Shown here one piece after another: positions 1 to 5,721 of a stretch of 6,325 nt of DNA. Origin of the DNA: Myxococcota bacterium (GTDB lineage: Bacteria > Myxococcota_A > Polyangia > HGW-17); NCBI GenBank assembly GCA_018821745.1, contig JAHJLU010000135.1:1-6325 (forward strand), written 5' to 3'. The notes beneath the pieces are model-generated. The model was not told where the DNA came from, did no database searches, and was given only the letters and a program-made list of their open reading frames with translations. The stretch's first letter is position 1, and every line of letters begins with the position of its first letter. The position numbers and the translations under genes are program-made.

Positions 1-9
1 CCTCCGATC

Positions 10-1251
10 ATGACAACTAGCCAGCTCCAAGCATTCATTGGCAACACACACACCCCGCGCATTCCCCATCTCCCCTCACCCCGGCTTCGCGGAGAGAAAC
101 TGCGAGATAACAGCCCTTTTATCACAGAGCCCTCCAATAAGGGTTTGGCCTGTGGTGGTCACCTGATCTCCAGCCCTGCGGCGCTGGCGGCTTTTTTGGG
201 CCATGAACGTCTCGAAGATGCTCTCCACAAGGCCATGCCGGCGCTGCTTCAAATGGATTGTCCGTCCTCGCCAGTTGAGAGGAACTCCCGCTTTGTTCCC
301 TTCAACGGGACCCTGGCTGACCTTCCCTTTTTCTCTCTCCCCGGCCTCCCCCTGCGCGACTACCTCACCTCGGGTATCGTGGCCGTTGGCACCGAAAATC
401 GTGGGCTCAACCTCTCCTATCACCGGATGCAATATATTGATGAAGACCACCTGGTGATGCGTGTGGTCCACCGGCACCTTCACGAACTGCTGGCCGCAAA
501 TGGAGGAACGCTTCGTGCCTCGATTCTGCTTGGTGTTTCACCTGCAATAGCAATTGCAGCTGCGTTTCCCGCTCCCTCTCCCGGCAAAGAACTTGCTCTC
601 GCAGGGAGACTCCTCAGTGGATCCGACGCGATAATACTCCTAAATGGTCTCCACGTCCCGGTGCAGACAGAAGTTGTCCTGACCGGCACTTTCACCGGTG
701 AGACCCACCCGGAGGGACCCTTCATCGATATTACAGGGACCTGCGATTTTCAGCGCATGGAGCCGGTTTTTCACGTGGAAGCCATCTTCACGGGACCCGA
801 TGCCATCATCCCCATGATTCTTCCATCCGGTGCCGAACACGCGTTGCTCATGGGTCTCCCGAGGGCGGTCAATATCTATTCGGCTCTCGGGGCGCATGTC
901 TCTGAGATGAGGGGAGTGGCCCTGCCCCAGGGAGGATGCGGATGGCTCCACGCTGTGGTCTCCTGCGAATCTGACCTGCCTCCACGGGAGTTGGCGGCCA
1001 TCGCCTTTGCAGCCCACCCATCCATGAAGCGCCTGACCTTGGTCAATACAGACATTGATCCCCATGACCCCGTCGCCGTGGAGTGGGCCGTGGCCACCCG
1101 TTGTCAGCCCCATCTTGATATACAAGTGATTGACCCGTGTCCCGGCTCCTCCCTGGATCCGTCAGCCAACAACGGGCTCACTTCAAAATGGGTCATCGAT
1201 GCCACCATTCCCCCGGACCGTTCACCTGACGACTTCAGGAAGCTCCTATGA
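10..1251 (+). CDS. UbiD-family decarboxylase, probable anhydromevalonate phosphate decarboxylase (AMPD)
   Basis: Probably decarboxylates trans-anhydromevalonate 5-phosphate to isopentenyl phosphate, using prenylated FMN, in the cytosol. Seen: UbiD-family landmarks in order. These are a YLTSGIV segment (residues 119-124), NRGLNLSYHRMQ (130-141), the PEGPF core (234-238) with E235 and D240, GGCGWLHAVVS (308-318), the C-terminal HPSMKRLTLVNTDID segment (336-350) and SKWVIDAT (392-399). As I recall, 'HRM' in place of the usual 'YRMQ' form resembles the archaeal AMPD branch. Known: UbiD enzymes use an E/D-R-E triad; E235 and D240 sit where two acidic members belong. Length (413 aa) is near normal for the family. 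The gene overlaps the dehydratase large subunit by ATGA, which drives the specific assignment. Residues 12-50 align poorly with the usual UbiD N-terminus. The frame is open to the window edge and no ribosome binding site is visible, so the start at 10 is provisional. The cofactor-making UbiX is not in the window. Other UbiD decarboxylase activities remain possible. Confidence 0.85.
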   Translation: MTTSQLQAFIGNTHTPRIPHLPSPRLRGEKLRDNSPFITEPSNKGLACGGHLISSPAALAAFLGHERLEDALHKAMPALLQMDCPSSPVERNSRFVPFNGTLADLPFFSLPGLPLRDYLTSGIVAVGTENRGLNLSYHRMQYIDEDHLVMRVVHRHLHELLAANGGTLRASILLGVSPAIAIAAAFPAPSPGKELALAGRLLSGSDAIILLNGLHVPVQTEVVLTGTFTGETHPEGPFIDITGTCDFQRMEPVFHVEAIFTGPDAIIPMILPSGAEHALLMGLPRAVNIYSALGAHVSEMRGVALPQGGCGWLHAVVSCESDLPPRELAAIAFAAHPSMKRLTLVNTDIDPHDPVAVEWAVATRCQPHLDIQVIDPCPGSSLDPSANNGLTSKWVIDATIPPDRSPDDFRKLL

Positions 1252-2411
1252 CAGTATTTGGAGATTACATCCAGGGTGACGCACTCGAGTCCATCGCCCG
1301 GGGGGAGCAGGGTGATGCCGCCTATCACAGTCTGGAGCTTCTGGTGGGGCTGGCCAGAGCCTTTCATGCGCCACATCTCATCCCTGTCTCAAGCGTACAG
1401 ATCAGCGGTGTTTCTTTTTGGAATCTGGGATTGGAAGGCCTTGAATATCTGGAAACTCTGGCCATCGACGGGCGCGTGAGGGTCCCCGCTACTCTCAACC
1501 CCGCCGCGTTCAATCCCAAAGCTCCCCCCGCCGGTGTCTCACACTCCGATGTGGAGAACCAGGCCCGGGTTGTGGCGGCATACGGTGCAATGGGCGTGGA
1601 TACAACCCTCACCTGCGCACCCTATCTATGGGGAAACCTCCCCCGGTTCCACAGCCACATCGCCTGGTCTGAATCCTCCGCGGTGGTCTTCGCCAACTCC
1701 GTGATCGGGGCCATGACAAACCGTGAAGGAGGCCCGGCCGCTTTGGCGGCGGCACTGACAGGGTACGCTCCATATTACGGGCTCCATCTCATGGAAAACC
1801 GAGCCCCGCACATAGTCGTGCACGTGCATACAGCATTGTCCGGGGCTCTTGAGTTTGGTCTCCTGGGCGCAGCCATCGGCCAGAGGACCAGAGAGATCCC
1901 TTTCATCATCCTCGCTGGTGGGCAATCGGAACCCCTCACAGAAGATCTCCAGGCTCTCGGCGCCGCCCTTATTACCTTCGGTGGCGCCCCCATGTTTCAC
2001 ATGGAGTCCATAACCCCCGAGAGCCTCCACTTCCCCGTTCCAACCCGGACTCTTGAGGTGACCGCAGGCGACCTGGCTGCCGTGCATGAATCCCTCTCCT
2101 CACCTGGCGAAAAACCACAACTGGTCCTCCTGGGATGTCCCCACTACGGACCATCGAAAATGGCCGCACTCTCACGACTTCCCCTGGATATAGAAGGACT
2201 GAGTATCGGGACGGCAGCAAGCTGTAACACGCTCTCCTGCGGAGGATTGCGAGGCGGTTGTGCCGCCGTGGCACCTTTGCCCTCCGGGGTGAACCGAATC
2301 GCCACCAATTCCGTGAAGGCCGCCTTCTACCTGAAAAATCGGGGCGTCTCCATTGAACTCTTGTCAGAAGCCCAGTGCCTCGCCCTGGGGAACCGCTCAG
2401 AGGAACCATGA
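1248..2411 (+). CDS. Phosphomevalonate dehydratase large subunit (aconitase X catalytic, DUF521)
   Basis: Catalytic iron-sulfur subunit that, with the small swivel subunit encoded next, is expected to dehydrate (R)-5-phosphomevalonate to trans-anhydromevalonate 5-phosphate. Seen: GVSFWNLGLEGLEYLE (54-69), TLNP (82-85), GVDTTLTCAPYLWGNLP (116-132), HIAWSESSAVVFANSVIGA (137-155), TNREGGPAALAAALTG (157-172), LLGCPHYG (294-301), and ATNSVKAAFYL (352-362). Known: AcnX proteins bind an Fe-S cluster through three cysteines; C123, C297 and C338 fall at the expected places. The 387 aa length is normal. ATG 1248 overlaps the preceding stop and follows AGGA at 1237-1240, seven bases upstream. Odd: the stretch between the usual 'TSR' position (TAA here, 322-324) and C338 looks about a dozen residues short and has extra cysteines C326 and C331. 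AcnX also includes hydroxyproline dehydratases; the kinase and UbiD neighbours argue for the mevalonate role. Confidence 0.9.
   Translation: MTVFGDYIQGDALESIARGEQGDAAYHSLELLVGLARAFHAPHLIPVSSVQISGVSFWNLGLEGLEYLETLAIDGRVRVPATLNPAAFNPKAPPAGVSHSDVENQARVVAAYGAMGVDTTLTCAPYLWGNLPRFHSHIAWSESSAVVFANSVIGAMTNREGGPAALAAALTGYAPYYGLHLMENRAPHIVVHVHTALSGALEFGLLGAAIGQRTREIPFIILAGGQSEPLTEDLQALGAALITFGGAPMFHMESITPESLHFPVPTRTLEVTAGDLAAVHESLSSPGEKPQLVLLGCPHYGPSKMAALSRLPLDIEGLSIGTAASCNTLSCGGLRGGCAAVAPLPSGVNRIATNSVKAAFYLKNRGVSIELLSEAQCLALGNRSEEP
2399..2404 (+). promoter_or_regulatory. Ribosome binding site for the dehydratase small subunit-kinase fusion
   Basis: AGAGGA lies three bases before ATG 2408. That ATG shares ATGA with the stop of the preceding gene. 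It supports starting the fusion at 2408 rather than at the in-frame ATG 2375, which would add 11 residues lying inside the upstream gene and before the conserved DUF126 opening. Confidence 0.6.
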
Positions 2412-3628
2412 TTGTTCAGGGCACGGTGATTTTCCACGGTAACGCCCGGGGGATGCCGCTCTTCCTCACTGCCCCCCTCTCCTTCTACGGCGGGGTCGAT
2501 CCCCACACAGGGCACATCATTCAACACGGTCACCCCCAGCACGGCCAGTGCATCGCGGGGAGAATTCTGGTACTTGATGCCTCCACAGGCTCAACGGTGG
2601 GCACCTGGACCATTTTACGCATGAGAAAGAACCGGGTGGCACCGGCGGGGATCATCACCCACCACTGCGACCCCGTGCTGGCAGCCGGTTCGATCATTGC
2701 GAAAATCCCCCACATCGACGGGATTCCCTCGTCTGCGCTCGGCACATCAATGACCAGTATTGCCGGGGCCGAGGTGATCTCAGGGGCGAGCGAAACAGCG
2801 GCGCCCTTTCACGAGCGGGAAAACAGAACGCAAGACAGCGGTGGCATCATCCTCAAACTCGGAGGGTCCCTCATTACCGAAAAAGAGAGCCTCACTCCAA
2901 AAATCCACGAACGACGCCTCCACAACCTGGCGGCGGCCCTTTCGCAGACTACTGTACCCATGGTTATCGTCCATGGCGCGGGCTCATTCGGACACGGACC
3001 GGTTCAGCGCATGGGCCTTCTGAACCGGACTCCGGGTCCCGATACCAGTCGAGGCTGGAGTGAGGTGATGTCGCTCCAGTATGCCCTCAACAACGAGGTC
3101 GCCCATGCCCTCAGAGTTGCGGGACTGGCACCCTGGCCGCTACAGTCTGAACTGATCGCCGGGCCGTGGGCTTCTCCCCTGTGGGGCAGGCAAATGCTCA
3201 TGGAGACCCTCACCCATGGTCTTGTTCCCCTGCTCTATGGTTCACCGGAGCTCGCCCCCGACGGCACCTTTGACATTCTCTCGGGAGACACCATTGTAGC
3301 AGCCTGTGCCCGCCTGTTGGGATGGAAGACTATCATACACCTCACCGATGTAAGAGGCGTCTACGCGTCCCCTGTGGATTTCACCGGGGATCCGATCCCC
3401 TTTATCTATGCTGACGAGCCACCGCCGAATCTGACCCCGGGCAGCTCAAAGCCCGATGTAACGGGAGGAATGAGCGGCAAATTGAGCCCCCTGCTGGCGC
3501 TGGCACTGTGTGGTGTCACCTCACATATCGTTTCCGGAGAGGAGCCCGATGTAATCCACAGAATCCTCTCGGGGGAGCAGGTGGGAACCACTATCACCGT
3601 CACCCGTCACTGGCGTGGAAAATCATAA
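2408..3628 (+). CDS. Fusion: phosphomevalonate dehydratase small subunit (DUF126) - isopentenyl phosphate kinase
   Basis: A bifunctional 406-residue protein. Residues 1 to about 127 are the AcnX swivel (DUF126) subunit: PLSFYGGVDPHTGHII (23-38), GRILVLDASTGS (51-62) and APAGIITHHCDPVLAAGSII (78-97). S62 sits where the family's conserved serine-rich GSxxxS loop begins and is the likely catalytic serine. Residues about 128-144 form a polar linker. Residues 145-406 are an amino-acid-kinase-fold isopentenyl phosphate kinase: GIILKLGGSLIT (146-157, K150), HGAGSFGH (189-196) with the hallmark H196, LSGDTIVA (291-298), LTDVRGVY (312-319) and DVTGGMSGK (350-358). Expected roles: partner of the AcnX large subunit in the dehydratase, and ATP-dependent phosphorylation of isopentenyl phosphate to isopentenyl diphosphate. 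Both domains look full length (kinase part 262 aa). They are normally separate proteins; I do not recall this fusion being described. A related kinase substrate (FomA-like) is an alternative, but the GSFGH histidine and the operon favour isopentenyl phosphate. Confidence 0.9.
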   Translation: MIVQGTVIFHGNARGMPLFLTAPLSFYGGVDPHTGHIIQHGHPQHGQCIAGRILVLDASTGSTVGTWTILRMRKNRVAPAGIITHHCDPVLAAGSIIAKIPHIDGIPSSALGTSMTSIAGAEVISGASETAAPFHERENRTQDSGGIILKLGGSLITEKESLTPKIHERRLHNLAAALSQTTVPMVIVHGAGSFGHGPVQRMGLLNRTPGPDTSRGWSEVMSLQYALNNEVAHALRVAGLAPWPLQSELIAGPWASPLWGRQMLMETLTHGLVPLLYGSPELAPDGTFDILSGDTIVAACARLLGWKTIIHLTDVRGVYASPVDFTGDPIPFIYADEPPPNLTPGSSKPDVTGGMSGKLSPLLALALCGVTSHIVSGEEPDVIHRILSGEQVGTTITVTRHWRGKS

Positions 3629-3876
3629 TGCTTTTCCATCAAGGCTTTGAGCTTTTGGGCGACCGTTGTTTCATCCGGTCCCTGCACCCTGATCTCCACA
3701 GCGCTCCCGCAGGTGAGCCCAAGGCATAAAAGCCCCATGGCGCTCAACTCCACCTCCATGCCAGAGGCGACAAGAGTTACAGACCCGTCATAGCCCGCCA
3801 TTGCCCCGGTGATCTCGGCCGACGGCCGCACATGGATTCCATCGGAATTTTGAATCACTGCCTGGATTGTTACCAT
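3607..3876 (-). CDS. HPr-family phosphocarrier protein
   Basis: An 89-residue HPr-like protein, the small phosphoryl carrier of the phosphoenolpyruvate phosphotransferase system, normally phosphorylated on His15 by enzyme I. Seen: GIHVRPSAEI (13-22) with H15 and R17 in the active-site signature. The ELSAMGLLCLG segment (43-53) matches the family's 'S-I/A-M-G' helix, with S45 at the regulatory serine position that HPr kinase modifies in some bacteria. The family's length is about 85-90 aa. I chose ATG 3876 over an upstream TTG (3921) because a strong ribosome binding site precedes it and translation begins one residue before the first HPr strand (VTIQAVIQ). No enzyme I, HPr kinase or EII gene is visible, so it may serve a regulatory or incomplete phosphotransferase system. 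Its last 22 bases overlap the isopentenyl phosphate kinase gene tail to tail. Confidence 0.9.
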   Translation of the reverse strand: MVTIQAVIQNSDGIHVRPSAEITGAMAGYDGSVTLVASGMEVELSAMGLLCLGLTCGSAVEIRVQGPDETTVAQKLKALMEKHYDFPRQ

Positions 3877-3879
3877 ATT

Positions 3880-3888
3880 CCACCTTCC
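3880..3888 (-). promoter_or_regulatory. Ribosome binding site for the HPr gene
   Basis: The minus strand reads GGAAGGTGG, ending three bases before ATG 3876, with its AAGG core six bases upstream. This fixes the HPr start at 3876 and argues against the longer TTG-initiated reading, whose 15 extra residues do not resemble HPr. Confidence 0.65.
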
Positions 3889-3904
3889 GCTCCATTTTGC
3901 TTTT

Positions 3905-3921
3905 TTGCCATAAAAAGGCAA
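3905..3921. repeat. Inverted repeat in the HPr leader
   Basis: TTGCC and GGCAA form a perfect 5-bp stem around a 7-base A-rich loop. It lies between the HPr ribosome binding site and the larger inverted repeat. No T-run follows on the minus strand, so it is not an intrinsic terminator. It could be a small operator or leader hairpin, or chance. Confidence 0.4.
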
Positions 3922-3927
3922 GCCTTC

Positions 3928-3954
3928 CCTTAGGGCATTGAAATTGCCCTCAGG
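3928..3954. repeat. Imperfect palindrome between divergent HPr and lipoprotein genes
   Basis: CCTTAGGGCA and TGCCCTCAGG pair over 10 positions with one mismatch around a 7-base loop. It sits centrally in the 98-base divergent intergenic region and covers the candidate -35 box of the lipoprotein promoter. This position suits a repressor or activator site controlling one or both genes, but no regulator is encoded in the window. Confidence 0.5.
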
Positions 3955-3966
3955 TGCCTGTAAAGT
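3938..3966 (+). promoter_or_regulatory. Candidate sigma70-like promoter for the small lipoprotein
   Basis: TTGAAA (3938-3943, five of six consensus bases) and TAAAGT (3961-3966, four of six) are 17 bases apart. Transcription would begin only a base or two before ATG 3975, giving an almost leaderless message. This agrees with the absence of a visible ribosome binding site there. The -35 box lies in the loop of the palindrome at 3928-3954. The -10 match is weak. Confidence 0.3.
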
Positions 3967-3974
3967 ATCCAGCC

Positions 3975-4544
3975 ATGAAACATTTACTCACAATCCTTGC
4001 CCTCTCTCTTCTCACTCTCCCCTCCTGCAAAAAAAAGGCGGAGACACCCCAGGGAGAAGAATCCCTGAGCACCATCAACCATGATGTGAAGTGGAAGACC
4101 TTTACGTCACCGGAAGGTGGTTATTCCGTCGGTTACCAACGCGAGCACACGAAAAATGTGAAAAAGATGAAAACACCAACAGGTTCGGAGGTGGAGGTAA
4201 ATATCCACTACTTCAATGTCCACAATGATGTTTTTGTAGTGCACTGGTACGATCGGGACAAAAAGTCACAAAATGATCGGGAGGAGCTCAAGGCTCGCAT
4301 GATCTCCACGGCCAAGCGCATGAGCGGCAACCTGAGTGGCTTCAAGGAACTCACCGTCAAAGGCTCTCCCGCGCTTCGGGCAATTCTTCTGACCCCGCCC
4401 AATCGTCAGTCTCCCGGTGGCACCAAACTGATCCTTATGGTGCTCACCCCCAAACGGTTCTATCTGGTTCTGGCCAACCTTAAATCGGGGAGCGTCAACA
4501 GAAAGAACGGAGAAAAGTTCCTGGAATCATTTACCCTGCTATAA
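3975..4544 (+). CDS. Small predicted lipoprotein, unrecognised family
   Basis: A 189-residue secreted protein. Residues 1-17 form a signal peptide (Lys-2/His-3, then a Leu-rich core) ending in a lipobox-like LPSC; C18 would be lipidated. The next residues are Lys-Lys-Lys rather than Asp, so outer-membrane sorting is plausible. After a short polar spacer, residues about 39-189 form a soluble domain with alternating strands (FTSPEGGYSVGYQ near 43-55, LILMVLTPKRFYLVLANL near 151-168) and a closing 'FLESFTLL' helix. This pattern, with an opening 'F.SPEGGYSV' strand and a closing 'F..SF', resembles PsbP/DcrB-like lipoproteins. That is a fold-level impression, not a family match. ATG 3975 was chosen over GTG 3954 because it gives a standard signal peptide. 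The gene faces the cysteine-rich lipoprotein gene and ends 68 bases from its 3' end. No function can be assigned. Confidence 0.8.
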   Translation: MKHLLTILALSLLTLPSCKKKAETPQGEESLSTINHDVKWKTFTSPEGGYSVGYQREHTKNVKKMKTPTGSEVEVNIHYFNVHNDVFVVHWYDRDKKSQNDREELKARMISTAKRMSGNLSGFKELTVKGSPALRAILLTPPNRQSPGGTKLILMVLTPKRFYLVLANLKSGSVNRKNGEKFLESFTLL

Positions 4545-4612
4545 TTGTCCCCATTAAATCAACACAAACACGGGGGAGGACAGCGTCCGCAAACTGAAAT
4601 TCCTTGCAGGTT

Positions 4613-5653
4613 CTACTTCTTCTTCATGGCCCCCTTGGGGGGTTCCACTTTCTTCACTGCGGGCTTCTCCGGCTTGGCAGTCATGTCAGGTGCAGCGGGC
4701 TTTTTGGGAGGATTCTTCTTGTAATAATCAAGAAGCTCAGTGTGGTATCCGAGGGTGATAACCTCCAGCTTGTTGCGGGCATCGTTTCCCTTGAATTTAT
4801 ATTCGCCCACAATAAGGACCGGATCCTTTTCCAGGTCCAGGATCTCTTTGAGCTCCGTCAATGCCTTGACATATTCCGTGGACTCCTTGCTTTTTATGAT
4901 TGCGGCAAGAGCCTTTTTGTCGACCCCTAGCTTCTTGGCGATCCGTTGGACAGTCGCCGGACGGTCGGCAGTGCTCCACAACTTCTTGTATTTTTTATGG
5001 AATCTCCAGAATTCCTCATTCCCTTTTTTCTTGAGCAGATCATACCCAAGCATAAGACCATTATTTTTTGTCTCCCCATCGAAGGGGATGGGGAAGAAGA
5101 AAATGCGGAGCTTCCCTTTCCACAATTTGTTCTCCTTTTTCAGATTATCATCCATGGTCTTGGTCCACAGGGAGCCATAGGAACTGAAATAGAGGAGAGT
5201 CATATAGGTGGTCTTCTGACTGATCTCCCCAACCCGGTATTTTTTCAGGAAACTCCGGATGTGGTCCTGCTGTTTGGTGGACAGCTTCTCACCCGAAGAC
5301 TCCTTGAGCTTTTTGTATGCTTCACGCTGCTTGACCCGCATCCGATCGTTGACTTTCTGATCAGCCTTGGCAAGGAACGTCTTGGAGAGGCAGTACTTCT
5401 GGGGGATGGCCGTAGCGCTGTGGCCATAGCGGACATTGAGCTTGGCGCAGGCAAACTCCTTGGGACAATCTTCATCCTTGGAGCAGAGCTTGGTGCAGGT
5501 GTTCTTGCCTTCAACAGTGAGACACCGGGAACCCGATTCACAGTCTTTGTTGGTCGTGCAGGACTCCCCCAGCTTCTTCTTTTTGCATGCGGAGAAAGCA
5601 AAAAGAGCCATAAAGATCAGCGTGGTTATAAGAAGAGAATTCATCTGTTTCAT
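4613..5653 (-). CDS. Cysteine-rich lipoprotein with DsbA/thioredoxin-like domain lacking CxxC
   Basis: A 346-residue predicted lipoprotein. Residues 1-22 are a signal peptide ending in the lipobox FSAC, with C23 lipidated and followed by four lysines. Residues 30-88 hold eight cysteines (32, 38, 44, 53, 57, 63, 69, 88) in a C-x5-C-x5-C spacing with 'NKDC' and 'DEDC' steps. This resembles the small disulfide-rich repeats common on surface proteins of Myxococcota-like bacteria. A charged helical stretch (about 92-140) leads to a domain at about 150-300 that resembles Thioredoxin_4/DsbA. It has a first strand MTLLYFSSYGS, the KLRIFFFPIPFDG strand (181-193), helices with FWRFHKKYKKLW (215-226), AKKLGVDKKAL (239-249) and a 'DPVLIVGEYKFKG' strand (277-289). 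The place of the redox CxxC is SSYGSLW, so oxidoreductase activity is doubtful. The tail (314-346) is Lys/Pro-rich. ATG 5653 was preferred to TTG 5674; ATG 5644 is also possible. Function unknown. Confidence 0.8.
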   Translation of the reverse strand: MKQMNSLLITTLIFMALFAFSACKKKKLGESCTTNKDCESGSRCLTVEGKNTCTKLCSKDEDCPKEFACAKLNVRYGHSATAIPQKYCLSKTFLAKADQKVNDRMRVKQREAYKKLKESSGEKLSTKQQDHIRSFLKKYRVGEISQKTTYMTLLYFSSYGSLWTKTMDDNLKKENKLWKGKLRIFFFPIPFDGETKNNGLMLGYDLLKKKGNEEFWRFHKKYKKLWSTADRPATVQRIAKKLGVDKKALAAIIKSKESTEYVKALTELKEILDLEKDPVLIVGEYKFKGNDARNKLEVITLGYHTELLDYYKKNPPKKPAAPDMTAKPEKPAVKKVEPPKGAMKKK

Positions 5654-5691
5654 CGTTTCGCTCACTTTGGTCAATGGTTTTCCGACGCACT

Positions 5692-5721
5692 ATTATTACC
5701 GTTGTGTAAATGACTTGACAA
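5692..5721 (-). promoter_or_regulatory. Candidate sigma70-like promoter for the cysteine-rich lipoprotein
   Basis: On the minus strand TTGTCA (5721-5716, five of six consensus bases) and AATAAT (5697-5692, five of six) are 18 bases apart. Predicted transcription start is near 5685, leaving a leader of about 30 bases before ATG 5653. The promoter overlaps the last codons of hisC, so the lipoprotein could be transcribed independently of it although the two genes are only 42 bases apart. Confidence 0.45.

Noticed and set aside
1237..1247. AGGA-AGC-TCCT hairpin that could hide the ribosome binding site of the AcnX gene
   Set aside because: Four base pairs around a 3-base loop is too weak to credit, and the gene is coupled to its upstream neighbour by overlap anyway.
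1626..2087. Minus-strand open frame within the AcnX gene
   Set aside because: No recognisable domain, lies wholly opposite a well-conserved gene, typical shadow frame in GC-rich coding DNA.
2375..2407. Longer start for the DUF126-kinase fusion at ATG 2375
   Set aside because: It would add 11 residues inside the upstream gene. ATG 2408 has a ribosome binding site, an ATGA overlap and the family's usual N-terminus.
4031..4037. A AAA AAG slippery heptamer in frame in the small lipoprotein gene
   Set aside because: It simply encodes the Lys run after the lipobox. The -1 frame meets a stop about 16 codons later, the zero frame continues through a full domain, and no supporting downstream structure was seen.
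4545..4612. Possible terminator between the convergent lipoprotein genes
   Set aside because: Only a 4-bp stem (GGAC/GTCC at 4578-4588) and a loose GTCC/GGAC pairing are present, with no T-run on either strand.
4946..5713. Long open frame on the + strand opposite the cysteine-rich lipoprotein
   Set aside because: It is antisense to a gene with a clear signal peptide and domain pattern, has no recognisable motifs, and owes its openness to the Lys-rich codons of the opposite strand.
5715..5720. Perfect TTGACA -35 box on the + strand
   Set aside because: No -10 like hexamer lies 16-18 bases downstream and no + strand gene follows; the region is the 3' end of hisC on the other strand.
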